Assembly: GCF_003584105.1 (NCBI RefSeq)
Contig: NZ_QXFO01000018.1
Location: 1 to 64,000 of the forward strand
DNA from: Flagellimonas taeanensis
GTDB taxonomy: Bacteria > Bacteroidota > Bacteroidia > Flavobacteriales > Flavobacteriaceae
Direction: 5' to 3'
Length of the DNA stretch: 64,000 nt
Shown here: piece after piece, positions 50,760 through 58,892 of the stretch
Numbering within the stretch: the stretch's first letter is position 1
How the letters are laid out: every line of letters starts with the position of its first letter
Translations under genes and position numbers: made by a program
The notes under the pieces: model-generated
Told to the model about the DNA's origin: nothing
Seen by the model: the letters and a program-made list of their open reading frames with translations, nothing else
Databases searched by the model: none

Positions 50760-51836
50760 ATGCTAGATAAGCTCCATATAGTAAAGCAACGTTTCGATGA
50801 GATTTCCGATTTGATCATCCAACCCGATGTGATTTCGGACCAGCAGCGCTACATCAAATTGAACAAAGAATACAAGGACCTTAAAGTGCTCGCAGAAAAG
50901 CGTGAAGATTATATAACTCTGACCAATAACATCAACGAGGCCGAGGAAATCATCGCCGACGGCAGTGATCCTGAGATGGTGGAAATGGCCAAGATACAGC
51001 TCGATGAGGCCAAAAGTGCATTGCCCAAGTTGGAAGAGGAGATCAAGTTCCTGTTAATTCCCAAAGATCCTGAAGATGCCAAGGACGTGGTGATGGAGAT
51101 CAGGGCCGGGACCGGTGGCGACGAGGCCAGTATCTTTGCCGGGGACCTGTTCCGCATGTACACCAAATACTGTGAGTCCAAAGGCTGGAAGACCAACGTC
51201 ATCGACTTGAGCGAAGGGACCAGTGGCGGATACAAGGAAATCCATTTTGAGGTCACAGGAGAGGATGTGTACGGTACTTTGAAATTTGAAGCTGGTGTGC
51301 ACAGGGTGCAGCGTGTGCCCCAGACCGAGACCCAAGGTAGGGTGCATACTAGTGCGGCGACCGTAATGGTGATTCCAGAAGCGGAAGAATTTGACGTGCA
51401 GATAGATCCCAAGGAGGTACGTATCGATTATTTCTGTTCATCAGGACCTGGAGGACAATCGGTGAACACTACATATTCCGCGGTACGTTTGACCCACCTT
51501 CCCACAGGTATTGTGGCCCAGTGCCAGGACGAAAAATCCCAGCACAAGAACAAGGACAAGGCCTTCAAGGTACTCCGTTCGAGATTGTACGATATGGAAT
51601 TGGCCAAAAGGCAGGCCGAGGATGCCGCCAAGCGAAACTCGCAAGTAAGCAGTGGGGACCGTTCGGCCAAGATCCGAACGTACAACTATCCGCAGGGAAG
51701 GGTCACCGATCACAGGATCGGACTTACCCTTTATGACCTGCAGAACATCATGAACGGCGATGTCCAAAAAATAATCGATGAGCTGATGCTGGTAGAGAAC
51801 ACCGAAAAATTGAAAGAGGCTTCCGAGATTTTTTAA
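50760..51836 (+). CDS. prfA: Peptide chain release factor 1
   Basis: 358 aa, normal length. The catalytic GGQ ([12 protein letters not shown], about residue 229) and the RF1-specific stop-codon loop at [17 protein letters not shown] are seen; the loop has PQT where Escherichia coli has PAT, still fitting the PxT rule. It recognises UAA and UAG and releases the finished peptide. It has its own promoter, and pyrF follows 57 bp downstream. Confidence 0.95.
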   Translation: MLDKLHIVKQRFDEISDLIIQPDVISDQQRYIKLNKEYKDLKVLAEKREDYITLTNNINEAEEIIADGSDPEMVEMAKIQLDEAKSALPKLEEEIKFLLIPKDPEDAKDVVMEIRAGTGGDEASIFAGDLFRMYTKYCESKGWKTNVIDLSEGTSGGYKEIHFEVTGEDVYGTLKFEAGVHRVQRVPQTETQGRVHTSAATVMVIPEAEEFDVQIDPKEVRIDYFCSSGPGGQSVNTTYSAVRLTHLPTGIVAQCQDEKSQHKNKDKAFKVLRSRLYDMELAKRQAEDAAKRNSQVSSGDRSAKIRTYNYPQGRVTDHRIGLTLYDLQNIMNGDVQKIIDELMLVENTEKLKEASEIF

Positions 51837-51860
51837 ACTATTTATTGACTGGTCTTGTAT

Positions 51861-51885
51861 GTCAGTTCGAGCGCAGTCGAGAACC
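51861..51885. repeat. Half of a flavobacterial dispersed repeat
   Basis: GTCAGTTCGAGCGCAGTCGA at the start of this 25-bp stretch, in the prfA-pyrF gap. I recall this sequence as a recurring intergenic element of flavobacterial genomes, usually as inverted pairs; only one arm is here. Confidence 0.35.
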
Positions 51886-51892
51886 TTTTGAA

Positions 51893-52714
51893 ATGAAAAT
51901 AGAACACCTAGTTTCCCAGATCCGTCAGAAAAAATCGTTTCTATGCGTTGGTCTGGACACAGATTTGGACAAGATTCCAGCACATTTACTGGACGACGAA
52001 GACCCTATTTTTACATTCAACAAGGCCATTATCGAAGCCACACACCTCTATTGTGTGGCCTACAAGCCTAACATTGCCTTCTATGAGGCCTATGGGTTGA
52101 AGGGTTGGAAGTCTTTGGAGCGTACCATGGAGTACTTGAACAGTAATCATCCAGAAATCTTCACCATAGCCGATGCCAAGCGAGGAGATATCGGGAACAC
52201 TTCCACACGCTATGCTAAGGCCTTTTTTGAGACAATGGATTTTGATTCCATTACAATTGCGCCTTACATGGGTAGGGATTCTGTAGAGCCTTTTTTGGAA
52301 TTTGAGGATAGGCATACCATTTTGTTGGCCCTGACTTCCAATCAAGGGGCATTTGATTTCCAGACCCAAAAAGTGGGGGACAGGGAACTCTACAAAGAAG
52401 TTTTGGCCACCTCAAAAACGTATAAGGGTTCGCAAAGGTTGATGTATGTGGTCGGGGCGACCAAGGCCTCTTTCTTGAAAGAGATCAGGGAAATAGTGCC
52501 CGATAGCTTTTTATTGGTGCCTGGGGTCGGAGCGCAAGGAGGAAGCCTGCAGGAAGTCTGCTCTTATGGAATTACAAGGGACATAGGACTTTTGGTCAAT
52601 TCTTCGCGCGGCATATTGTATGCCTCGAACGGGCATGATTTTGCGCAGGTTGCTGCTAGAAAGGCAAAGGAAATCCAAGAGGAAATGGAGTTGGAACTGG
52701 CCAAATTGCCGTAA
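51893..52714 (+). CDS. pyrF: Orotidine 5'-phosphate decarboxylase (type 2)
   Basis: 273 aa from ATG 51893; the 16-residue extension to 51845 runs through the dispersed repeat and is not likely coding. Motifs are SFLCVGLDTDLDKIP, AYKPNIAFYEAYGLKGWKSL, and the catalytic DAKRGDIGNTSTRYA, with the C-terminal VPGVGAQGGSL phosphate loop. It makes UMP from OMP. The long form is that of type 2 enzymes common in Bacteroidetes. It converges on a small gene 3 bp away. Confidence 0.94.
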   Translation: MKIEHLVSQIRQKKSFLCVGLDTDLDKIPAHLLDDEDPIFTFNKAIIEATHLYCVAYKPNIAFYEAYGLKGWKSLERTMEYLNSNHPEIFTIADAKRGDIGNTSTRYAKAFFETMDFDSITIAPYMGRDSVEPFLEFEDRHTILLALTSNQGAFDFQTQKVGDRELYKEVLATSKTYKGSQRLMYVVGATKASFLKEIREIVPDSFLLVPGVGAQGGSLQEVCSYGITRDIGLLVNSSRGILYASNGHDFAQVAARKAKEIQEEMELELAKLP

Positions 52715-52717
52715 GGC

Positions 52718-52921
52718 TCAACCCAGACTTTCCAATATTTTTTTGATGTTCTGTGCTTTCCTTTTGAAAAATTCGCCCAGGTGCATATCGGCCTGTGATA
52801 CATTGGCCGCTTTTTCAACGAAGTTGTTGTACATTACTTCCAGAACATAGATTGCCTGGTTTCCGCTGGTGATCGGGGTAACTGCCCCTACTTTGCAATA
52901 TTGATTGTCCATTGTTCCCAA
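52718..52921 (-). CDS. Small hypothetical protein of 67 aa
   Basis: The frame MDNQYCKVGAVTPITSGNQA (ATG at 52912 as the more likely start, or 52921) continues with YVLEVMYNNFVEKAANVSQADMH and a basic helical end. It has ordinary codon use for this genome and is tightly placed, ending 3 bp after pyrF. No family recognised. Confidence 0.6.
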   Translation of the reverse strand: MGTMDNQYCKVGAVTPITSGNQAIYVLEVMYNNFVEKAANVSQADMHLGEFFKRKAQNIKKILESLG

Positions 52922-53114
52922 GATTTGTTATGCTAAAGATACGTCCAAAACGGACTTGTGGATGATGGCTTCCGATGATATATGTCTAGAAATCAGGTAT
53001 TTTATCTAAAATTTAACGAAACCGACCTCCATGGGTACATTTTCTCACATTTCTTTAGATTTAAATTAACGTACCTTTAATATAAGTATGGATGGCTACA
53101 AAAACCGATAGCGT

Positions 53115-53618
53115 ATGAAAAGAATGGTATTTTTTGCATTTATGGTCTTCGCGGTGTCAAATGCCCAGGAAAAGGATGCCTGCAACTGCTGTTCAGAAGA
53201 GCAGCGGGCATTCGACTTTTGGATAGGGGAATGGGAGGTAGTGAATTCCACTGATGGCAAGCCTGCTGGCACCAGTATCATCAGTAAGGAAGAGGGCGGT
53301 TGTGTGATCAGGGAAAACTGGACAAGTGCCATTGCAGGGTACACGGGCACCAGCTTGAACTTTTACAACAAGGATACCCAACAATGGGAACAGCTCTGGG
53401 TGGACAATTCCGGTGCTCATTTAAAATTGAAAGGAGATAGGAGGAATGATCAAATGATATTGGTATCCGATGAATTTACTAAAGATGATGGGAAGAACTA
53501 TCGTAACCGGATCACTTGGACCCAAAACAGCGATGGTACCGTTCGGCAGTTATGGGAGGTGCTGCAAGGTGAAAAAGTGGTATCCACTGCCTTTGATGGC
53601 TTTTACAAAAAGCAATGA
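53115..53618 (+). CDS. Exported protein of unknown function (DUF1579-like)
   Basis: 167 aa. A signal (MVFFAFMVFAVSNAQ) is followed by a Cys-rich start (CNCCSEEQRAFDFWIGEWEV). The FDFWIGEWEV block and the later NWTSAIAGYTGTSLNFYN, WVDNSGAHLKLKG and RQLWEVLQ resemble a lipocalin-like fold found in DUF1579-type proteins. The function is unknown. A TACCTTTA -7-like box lies at 53073-53080, and a terminator follows. Confidence 0.72.
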   Translation: MKRMVFFAFMVFAVSNAQEKDACNCCSEEQRAFDFWIGEWEVVNSTDGKPAGTSIISKEEGGCVIRENWTSAIAGYTGTSLNFYNKDTQQWEQLWVDNSGAHLKLKGDRRNDQMILVSDEFTKDDGKNYRNRITWTQNSDGTVRQLWEVLQGEKVVSTAFDGFYKKQ

Positions 53619-53621
53619 ACA

Positions 53622-53650
53622 AAAAAACCGGTGTGGCCCACCGGTTTTTT
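53622..53650 (+). terminator. Terminator after the DUF1579-like gene
   Basis: AAAACCGGTG and CACCGGTTTT with a 5-nt loop, flanked by A and T runs; it starts 4 bp after the stop. Confidence 0.75.
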
Positions 53651-53824
53651 AAACTAACTAACTCAAAAAAATGCTAACTCAGATAACTAACTCGTTGCAA
53701 AATTCCTGTTTAACCTTCAGCAAGAGGTTAATTTAACTTTAGGAATATGTTATACTTGTTCTCTTTTATTGAGTTAATAACGGGCTTATTTTTCACTTAT
53801 TGCATTATTGTGAAAAAATTGTGA

Positions 53825-54529
53825 TTAATCTTGAAGGGAGAACACTCTTTTTAACAAATCTGTTGTTCTCGATGAGGCTTTTGTCCGTATTTCCTTTTCT
53901 TCCAACGCAATCATGGTATATACACCCTCCAAGGCCTCATTGGTGGTATAATCCGTCAGGTCGGGGTTCACATCATTGGTGAGTGGCAAATTGTTGTATT
54001 TGGTGATAATGTTGCTCCAGATCTTGTCTGCACCCACTTTCTGGAACGAATTTTTGATGATCGGGTTGAACTTTCCATACAGTTGGGTCTTTGTGGACCG
54101 CTCAAGATATTGTGTAGCGGCGTTATCCGCTCCCAGCAAAATTTGCTTGGCGTCATTGAAAGTAATTCCCTTCACGGCGTCCACAAAAATAGGGGTGGCC
54201 TCACCAACGGCATCCTCGGCCGCACGGTTGATGATTTTGAGCCCTTCATCGGCCAAGCTTCCCAAGCCTACATCTCTCAAAGTCTTGTCCACTTTTTGAA
54301 GTTCTTCAGGGAGAAGGATTTTTACCAGTTCGTTCCTAAAGAAACCATTCTCGTTGGCCAGTTTGTTCACTTGTTTCTCGATGCCCATGTTGAGGGCCTC
54401 GCGCAGCCCTTGGGCTATTTCGGCATTTCCGATTCCTGTGCCTCCTTGGGGCAGCTGGTTGACCACCTGTTGGAGTTCCGTACATCCCACCAATTGGAAG
54501 ACCAATAGGCATAGCAGTGTTCGTTTCAT
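53825..54529 (-). CDS. DUF4197 lipoprotein
   Basis: 234 aa from ATG 54529, which begins a good lipoprotein signal (KRTLLCLLVFQLVGC); the ATG at 54616 would add 29 residues before it. Signature regions of DUF4197 are NAEIAQGLREALNMGIEKQV, ILLPEELQKVDKTLRDVG, DAVKGITFNDAKQILLGADNAATQYLERST, and DYTTNEALEGVYTMIALEEKEIR. It is widespread in Bacteroidetes and has no established role. It stands alone. Confidence 0.85.
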   Translation of the reverse strand: MKRTLLCLLVFQLVGCTELQQVVNQLPQGGTGIGNAEIAQGLREALNMGIEKQVNKLANENGFFRNELVKILLPEELQKVDKTLRDVGLGSLADEGLKIINRAAEDAVGEATPIFVDAVKGITFNDAKQILLGADNAATQYLERSTKTQLYGKFNPIIKNSFQKVGADKIWSNIITKYNNLPLTNDVNPDLTDYTTNEALEGVYTMIALEEKEIRTKASSRTTDLLKRVFSLQD

Positions 54530-54696
54530 GATACTTTTTTTTATAGTTGGGATGAAAATACTGCGAAAAAGTATAAAGAAATGGATGGGAAGGACGGTTT
54601 TTTTGTTTTTGACCAAAAATGAAATGTAATCGTTCCCCTAAAAAGCAGATTTCTGTTGGGCAGCTTCTTTTGAAATATCAATCATATATGGGAAAC

Positions 54697-55302
54697 TTAG
54701 TAACGGGGCACTTTGAAGGTTCCTTCTGAAATGATCACCGATCCTACCAGATCCACAGTGCCGCCATTGGTATCATACCATTTCAGGACACCTGAAAACA
54801 ATCCGCTGATATGGGAATCCGTGATTTCCGTAAACTGTACAGTGGCCAAATCATAGAGCGGGGTTGGGGTACTGTTCAATCCGGCATTGTAGAGATTTCC
54901 TTCCTCATCAAAATAGCCCATGCTGAACAGGGAATCAGGGGTGCTATCGCCCTGACCCTCTATGTTGGTGTACGATGTGCCGGTGGTAAAACTATTGGAA
55001 TCTCCCAAAAAAATGGTAAGTCTATTGGTCAAGGTGGTTTCGAAAATATTGTCTATCCCCGCAATATTGACTGCATGTAGGCCCGATTCGTTGTCATAAT
55101 CTATAATCCCGGTCAGATTGATTTGCGTATCGGGTGTGAATTCATAGGAAACTTGGGCACCATCGACCTTGAAGCGGAAATAATAATCACTGGCAACGCC
55201 GTCCGGCCCGTTGTCACTTTTCGAGCAGCCCAACAGGAACAGATTCACCAGCAGAATCACTAAAAAATGTATATGTGTATTTTTCATTGGATTGCTCTTC
55301 AT
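54697..55302 (-). CDS. Hypothetical lipoprotein of 201 aa
   Basis: A lipobox signal (HFLVILLVNLFLLGC) is followed by a beta-rich region (YYFRFKVDGAQVSYEFTPD, ISGLFSGVLKWYDTNGG). Its ATG overlaps the stop of the upstream lipoprotein in an ATGA pattern, so translation is coupled; an inner ATG at 55287 is also possible. The function is unknown; many such short exported proteins of Flavobacteriaceae have a single immunoglobulin-like or lipocalin-like domain. Confidence 0.72.
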   Translation of the reverse strand: MKSNPMKNTHIHFLVILLVNLFLLGCSKSDNGPDGVASDYYFRFKVDGAQVSYEFTPDTQINLTGIIDYDNESGLHAVNIAGIDNIFETTLTNRLTIFLGDSNSFTTGTSYTNIEGQGDSTPDSLFSMGYFDEEGNLYNAGLNSTPTPLYDLATVQFTEITDSHISGLFSGVLKWYDTNGGTVDLVGSVIISEGTFKVPRY

Positions 55303-55574
55303 TTTAGAGCTGTTTTACAGTTTTCCTTGTACTCTTTATCCACCTGTTGCTTGAATTTTGTAAGCTCGTTCGAATTTCGGTACTTGGCTTCCAATTCGTC
55401 CATCAGTTCTTCCCTGGAGGTATTTATGGCACCAAGTCCACCATTTAATGCATCTTGCATGGTCTCACATTGCAGCTCGGCAAATTTCTTGGCATCTTTT
55501 TCAAGGGAACTTCCACAGGAAAGCATTAGGATGGCAAACGATACGGTCATCAAAAGGAATGATTTGGATTTCAT
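55299..55574 (-). CDS. Hypothetical lipoprotein of 91 aa
   Basis: A lipobox (SFAILMLSC) precedes a short helical domain with AELQCETMQDALNGG and EELEAKYRNSNELTKF-like charged helices, probably a coiled coil or helical hairpin. It is placed between the PspC-like gene (11 bp upstream) and the 201-aa lipoprotein (4-bp overlap). No family recognised. Confidence 0.7.
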   Translation of the reverse strand: MKSKSFLLMTVSFAILMLSCGSSLEKDAKKFAELQCETMQDALNGGLGAINTSREELMDELEAKYRNSNELTKFKQQVDKEYKENCKTALK

Positions 55575-55585
55575 ACGGTTGAGTT

Positions 55586-56059
55586 TTATTTAGGTTGATT
55601 ATTGGTATTTTCATTTTTGTCCATAAAGTATCCGATGGCTGCACCAACCAAGGCAAATACAATGATGCTCAGGAACACATTGAAGACAATGTCCCAACCA
55701 TTGCCCACAAATCGGTCATATTCATCGACCATGGAGATAAAATTTCTTAGATAACTGAACATTCCGCTGTTGCCCCCATAATTTTGGATGATATCCGATT
55801 GAAAATAATAGCTCAACGGAATCCCCAACAAGGCTCCGAGCAGCCCAAAGGTCACCATCTTGCCCTTCTTCTTGTTGAAGGCCAAATACAGCCCTATGTA
55901 GGTGATGATCCCTAAAGGGATAAAAATCAGCGTTAGGACGATGAGGGCCACCCTGACCCCTACCGGTGGCAGTTTGAAGGTTTTGGCAATAGTACTGCAG
56001 ACTCCTAAAAGTGATTTTTCGGAACGGGTGAAAAAGAGGGTGATGGTTTCCTTATCCAT
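55586..56059 (-). CDS. PspC-domain membrane protein
   Basis: 157 aa. The PspC domain is at the start (RSEKSLLGVCSTIAKTFKLPPVGVRVALIVLTLIFIPLGIITYIGLYLAF, residues about 12-62), followed by two more membrane helices. PspC proteins take part in the phage-shock/envelope-stress response and in Bacteroidetes are found in many small membrane proteins. It heads a short leftward operon with two lipoproteins. The inducing signal is not known. Confidence 0.87.
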   Translation of the reverse strand: MDKETITLFFTRSEKSLLGVCSTIAKTFKLPPVGVRVALIVLTLIFIPLGIITYIGLYLAFNKKKGKMVTFGLLGALLGIPLSYYFQSDIIQNYGGNSGMFSYLRNFISMVDEYDRFVGNGWDIVFNVFLSIIVFALVGAAIGYFMDKNENTNNQPK

Positions 56060-56226
56060 GTTATGAGGTTTGGTTTTACGATTTCGAAATTAGGGGAACC
56101 ATCCCACCTTCAAAACCCATAGTGATCCTGCGCCCATGTATTTTTATTTTGTGCAGGGGAACGTTTATTTTTTGTCAAAATGTGTACATTCATCATTCCT
56201 TGACACTAGACTAAACCTTTGCTCTC

Positions 56227-58020
56227 ATGAAGTACTTTTTGTACGTGCTTTCTTTTGTAGCCATCATCTTCCACGCTTCTGCACAGCAGTTTCGGCGGGA
56301 ATTGGATTCGCTCTCACAATTGATGGAAGGCCAATCGGCCAGCGATACCGCAACGGTGGACCTGAGGAACCACTACACCAAGCAGGCCCTTTTTGCAAAT
56401 CCTTCGGATACCACACTGTTGGACTTTGCCGAAAAGACCCTTGAAATTTCAAGAAAGATGGGGTACGGCAGGGGAACCATGCTTGCCTATGAGCGAATGG
56501 CCCTCATCTACCAATATTCTTTTTCCAATCCGTATAAGGCCCAAGAGTTCTATCACAAGGCGCTGTCCCTCATGGAAGGGGACGAACAATTGCGTCCCTA
56601 CGGTTGGAGCATCTATGGCGGTATCGGTACCCTCTACTATGAACAGGAAGAATATGGGAAGGCCCTGGATTTTTTCAAACTTGTGTTGAAGCATGACAAG
56701 AGCCTTGAACTTACTGCAACGGCCAACATGGCCAATATTTATGGCTCCCTCAACCAGTTGGATTCCGCAATCTATTATTACAACAAGGCATTGAGTTTGG
56801 AACAGGTAAGGAACAATCCTACCTACAAGGCCAATCTGTACAGCAACCTTTCGTTGATCTATGGACAGGATGGACAAGTGGATTCCGCACTGGTCTCGGC
56901 AGAGAAAAGCATGGCACTCATTGAAGACTATGGAATCGAGTTTGTCCGGCCTACGGCCTATGCCAATGCTTCCATGGCCTATCTGGGCAACAACGACTAT
57001 GAAATGGCCGAAAAGTATGCAAAGCTGTCATTGGAACTCAGCGATGCGCAGGGAAATCTCTTCCTTCAAAAATCGGCCTGGGGTACGCTGGCCGATGTGT
57101 ATGCCGCCAATGGAGATTTTTCAGATGCCTTGGAAGCCTATAAAAAGTTCTCGGTGTTGAAGGACAGTCTCAATGGCCAGAACAGGAGAGTGGAGATCAA
57201 CCGAAAGCAGCTGGAATTTGATTTTGAAAAGGAAAGGACCGTCACCAAGGCAGAGATTGAACGACAGACCACCCTTAAAAGGGCGACCTTATTGGGGGGC
57301 GGAGGCCTGCTTCTAGCCTCGGTATTTGGTTTTATGCTATACAAACGCCGACGGGATGCGGTTGAACAAAAAAAGGAGGCCGAGTTCAGGGCCATGGTAT
57401 CCGATACCGAACTCAAAGCACTCCGGGCACAGATGAACCCCCATTTCATCTTCAATTCCCTCAATTCCATTGGGGATTATATCCTCAAGAACGATACGGG
57501 CACGGCCATGGAGTATCTTACCAAGTTCGCCAAATTGATGCGGATGGTCCTCGAGAACTCGGAGTTCAAGGAAATTCCTTTGGAAGAAGATCTAAAGTTC
57601 CTCGAGCTCTATCTTCAGGTCGAGTCTAAAAGACAACCGGGGCGCTTTTCCTATAAAATAAGAGTAGAGGAGGGGCTCGATGTACAGAATATTTTGGTCC
57701 CGCCTTTGCTGTTGCAGCCGTTCATAGAAAACAGTATCTGGCACGGGTTTGCCCAAAAAAGTGAACAGGGCCACATTTCCATTGGCATTGCCAAGCAAGG
57801 GGATATGTTGTTGTGCACGGTAGATGATGATGGAATGGGCAGGCAGACGGAAGATGTAGGGCCGGCAACAAAAAAATCGTTCGGGGTGGCAATCACTGAA
57901 AGTAGGTTGGAGATCCTGAACACACAGAAGAACACCAAGGGCAGATTGAACATTTTGGACAAGGGTCGTGAAAAGGGTACACGGGTGGAAGTGAGCCTGC
58001 CCTTGGAGACCATTTTTTAA
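56227..58020 (+). CDS. LytS-type sensor histidine kinase with TPR sensor
   Basis: 597 aa. A signal (FVAIIFHASA) is followed by several tetratricopeptide repeats (YYEQEEYGKALDFFKLVLKHD, IYGSLNQLDSAIYYYNKAL, residues about 60-320), one membrane helix (about 345-368), then a His_kinase (LytS/YehU) domain with the phospho-accepting region MNPHFIFNSLNSIGDYIL and an HATPase domain with LLLQPFIENSIWHGF. It should sense a periplasmic or peptide-linked signal and phosphorylate the LytTR protein encoded 7 bp downstream. Confidence 0.92.
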   Translation: MKYFLYVLSFVAIIFHASAQQFRRELDSLSQLMEGQSASDTATVDLRNHYTKQALFANPSDTTLLDFAEKTLEISRKMGYGRGTMLAYERMALIYQYSFSNPYKAQEFYHKALSLMEGDEQLRPYGWSIYGGIGTLYYEQEEYGKALDFFKLVLKHDKSLELTATANMANIYGSLNQLDSAIYYYNKALSLEQVRNNPTYKANLYSNLSLIYGQDGQVDSALVSAEKSMALIEDYGIEFVRPTAYANASMAYLGNNDYEMAEKYAKLSLELSDAQGNLFLQKSAWGTLADVYAANGDFSDALEAYKKFSVLKDSLNGQNRRVEINRKQLEFDFEKERTVTKAEIERQTTLKRATLLGGGGLLLASVFGFMLYKRRRDAVEQKKEAEFRAMVSDTELKALRAQMNPHFIFNSLNSIGDYILKNDTGTAMEYLTKFAKLMRMVLENSEFKEIPLEEDLKFLELYLQVESKRQPGRFSYKIRVEEGLDVQNILVPPLLLQPFIENSIWHGFAQKSEQGHISIGIAKQGDMLLCTVDDDGMGRQTEDVGPATKKSFGVAITESRLEILNTQKNTKGRLNILDKGREKGTRVEVSLPLETIF

Positions 58021-58027
58021 ACAGACC

Positions 58028-58771
58028 GTGAATAAGATGACCGTAGCCATAATCGATGACGAACAGCACTGCATAGACCATTTGGTCCATTTGCTCAAAC
58101 CGCATTCAGAGCATATGGAAGTGGTCAGTTTCAGTACAATGGATGCCGCCATAAAAGGGGTGGATGCCCTCCGTCCCGATATTGTTTTTTTGGATGTGCA
58201 GCTGCATGACAGAACGGGTTTTGACTTTCTTTCATCGGTGTCGTATCGCGATTTCAGTCTGATCTTTACCACGGCCTATGAAAAGTATGCCATCGAGGCC
58301 TTCAAGTTTTCGGCCATCGCCTATCTGCTAAAACCTGTGGACCGGGACGATTTTGAATTTGCTTTCCAAAAAGCATTGGACAAAACGGAACAGTCTCAAC
58401 TGCATGAACGGATCAATGTGTTGCTGTCCAATGTTTCAAAAGGGAACGGTCCAAAAAGAATCAGTGTCCCGCATAAAGAAGGATATGTTTTTCTTTTGGT
58501 CTCCCATGTGATCAGGTGCCAGGCCGATGTGAACTATACTCATATCTTCACATCGGATGGGAAAAAATACACAGCTTCCAAAACCTTGAAACATTTTGAG
58601 CAGTTGTTGGCCGGGCATCAATTTTTCAGGACACACAACTCACACCTCATCAATCTGGGCTTTGTGGCCTCTTACCATAAAAATGGGTATGCTGTTCTTT
58701 CTGATGGTACCAAGATCGAGGTTTCCACAAGGAGAAAGGATGCCTTCATCAAGGCCTGTGGCGAGCTTTGA
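58028..58771 (+). CDS. LytTR-type response regulator
   Basis: 247 aa from GTG 58028; the ATG at 58037 gives a protein three residues shorter. The receiver domain has the acidic pair (VAIIDDEQH), the phospho-Asp in IVFLDVQLHDRTGF, and the Lys in LLKPVDRDDF. The LytTR DNA-binding domain follows (RISVPHKEGYVFLLVSHVIRCQADVNYT to about 245). It is the partner of the kinase upstream. The genes it controls are not visible; the TonB receptor gene is convergent. Confidence 0.93.
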   Translation: MNKMTVAIIDDEQHCIDHLVHLLKPHSEHMEVVSFSTMDAAIKGVDALRPDIVFLDVQLHDRTGFDFLSSVSYRDFSLIFTTAYEKYAIEAFKFSAIAYLLKPVDRDDFEFAFQKALDKTEQSQLHERINVLLSNVSKGNGPKRISVPHKEGYVFLLVSHVIRCQADVNYTHIFTSDGKKYTASKTLKHFEQLLAGHQFFRTHNSHLINLGFVASYHKNGYAVLSDGTKIEVSTRRKDAFIKACGEL

Positions 58772-58838
58772 TGCCATTTTGACCACAATCTGTATCATCC
58801 TTTAGGTTAATCGTTTCCGGAGAATGGATTTAAAAATG

Positions 58839-58872
58839 AAGGATGTCTGGGTTTTATTTTTCAGACATCCTT
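58839..58872. terminator. Hairpin between response regulator and TonB receptor genes
   Basis: A perfect 11-bp stem (AAGGATGTCTG/CAGACATCCTT) with a T-rich loop between convergent genes; it could stop transcription from both sides although no T-run follows. Confidence 0.55.
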
Positions 58873-58892
58873 GACATCATATATGGGTTTCT

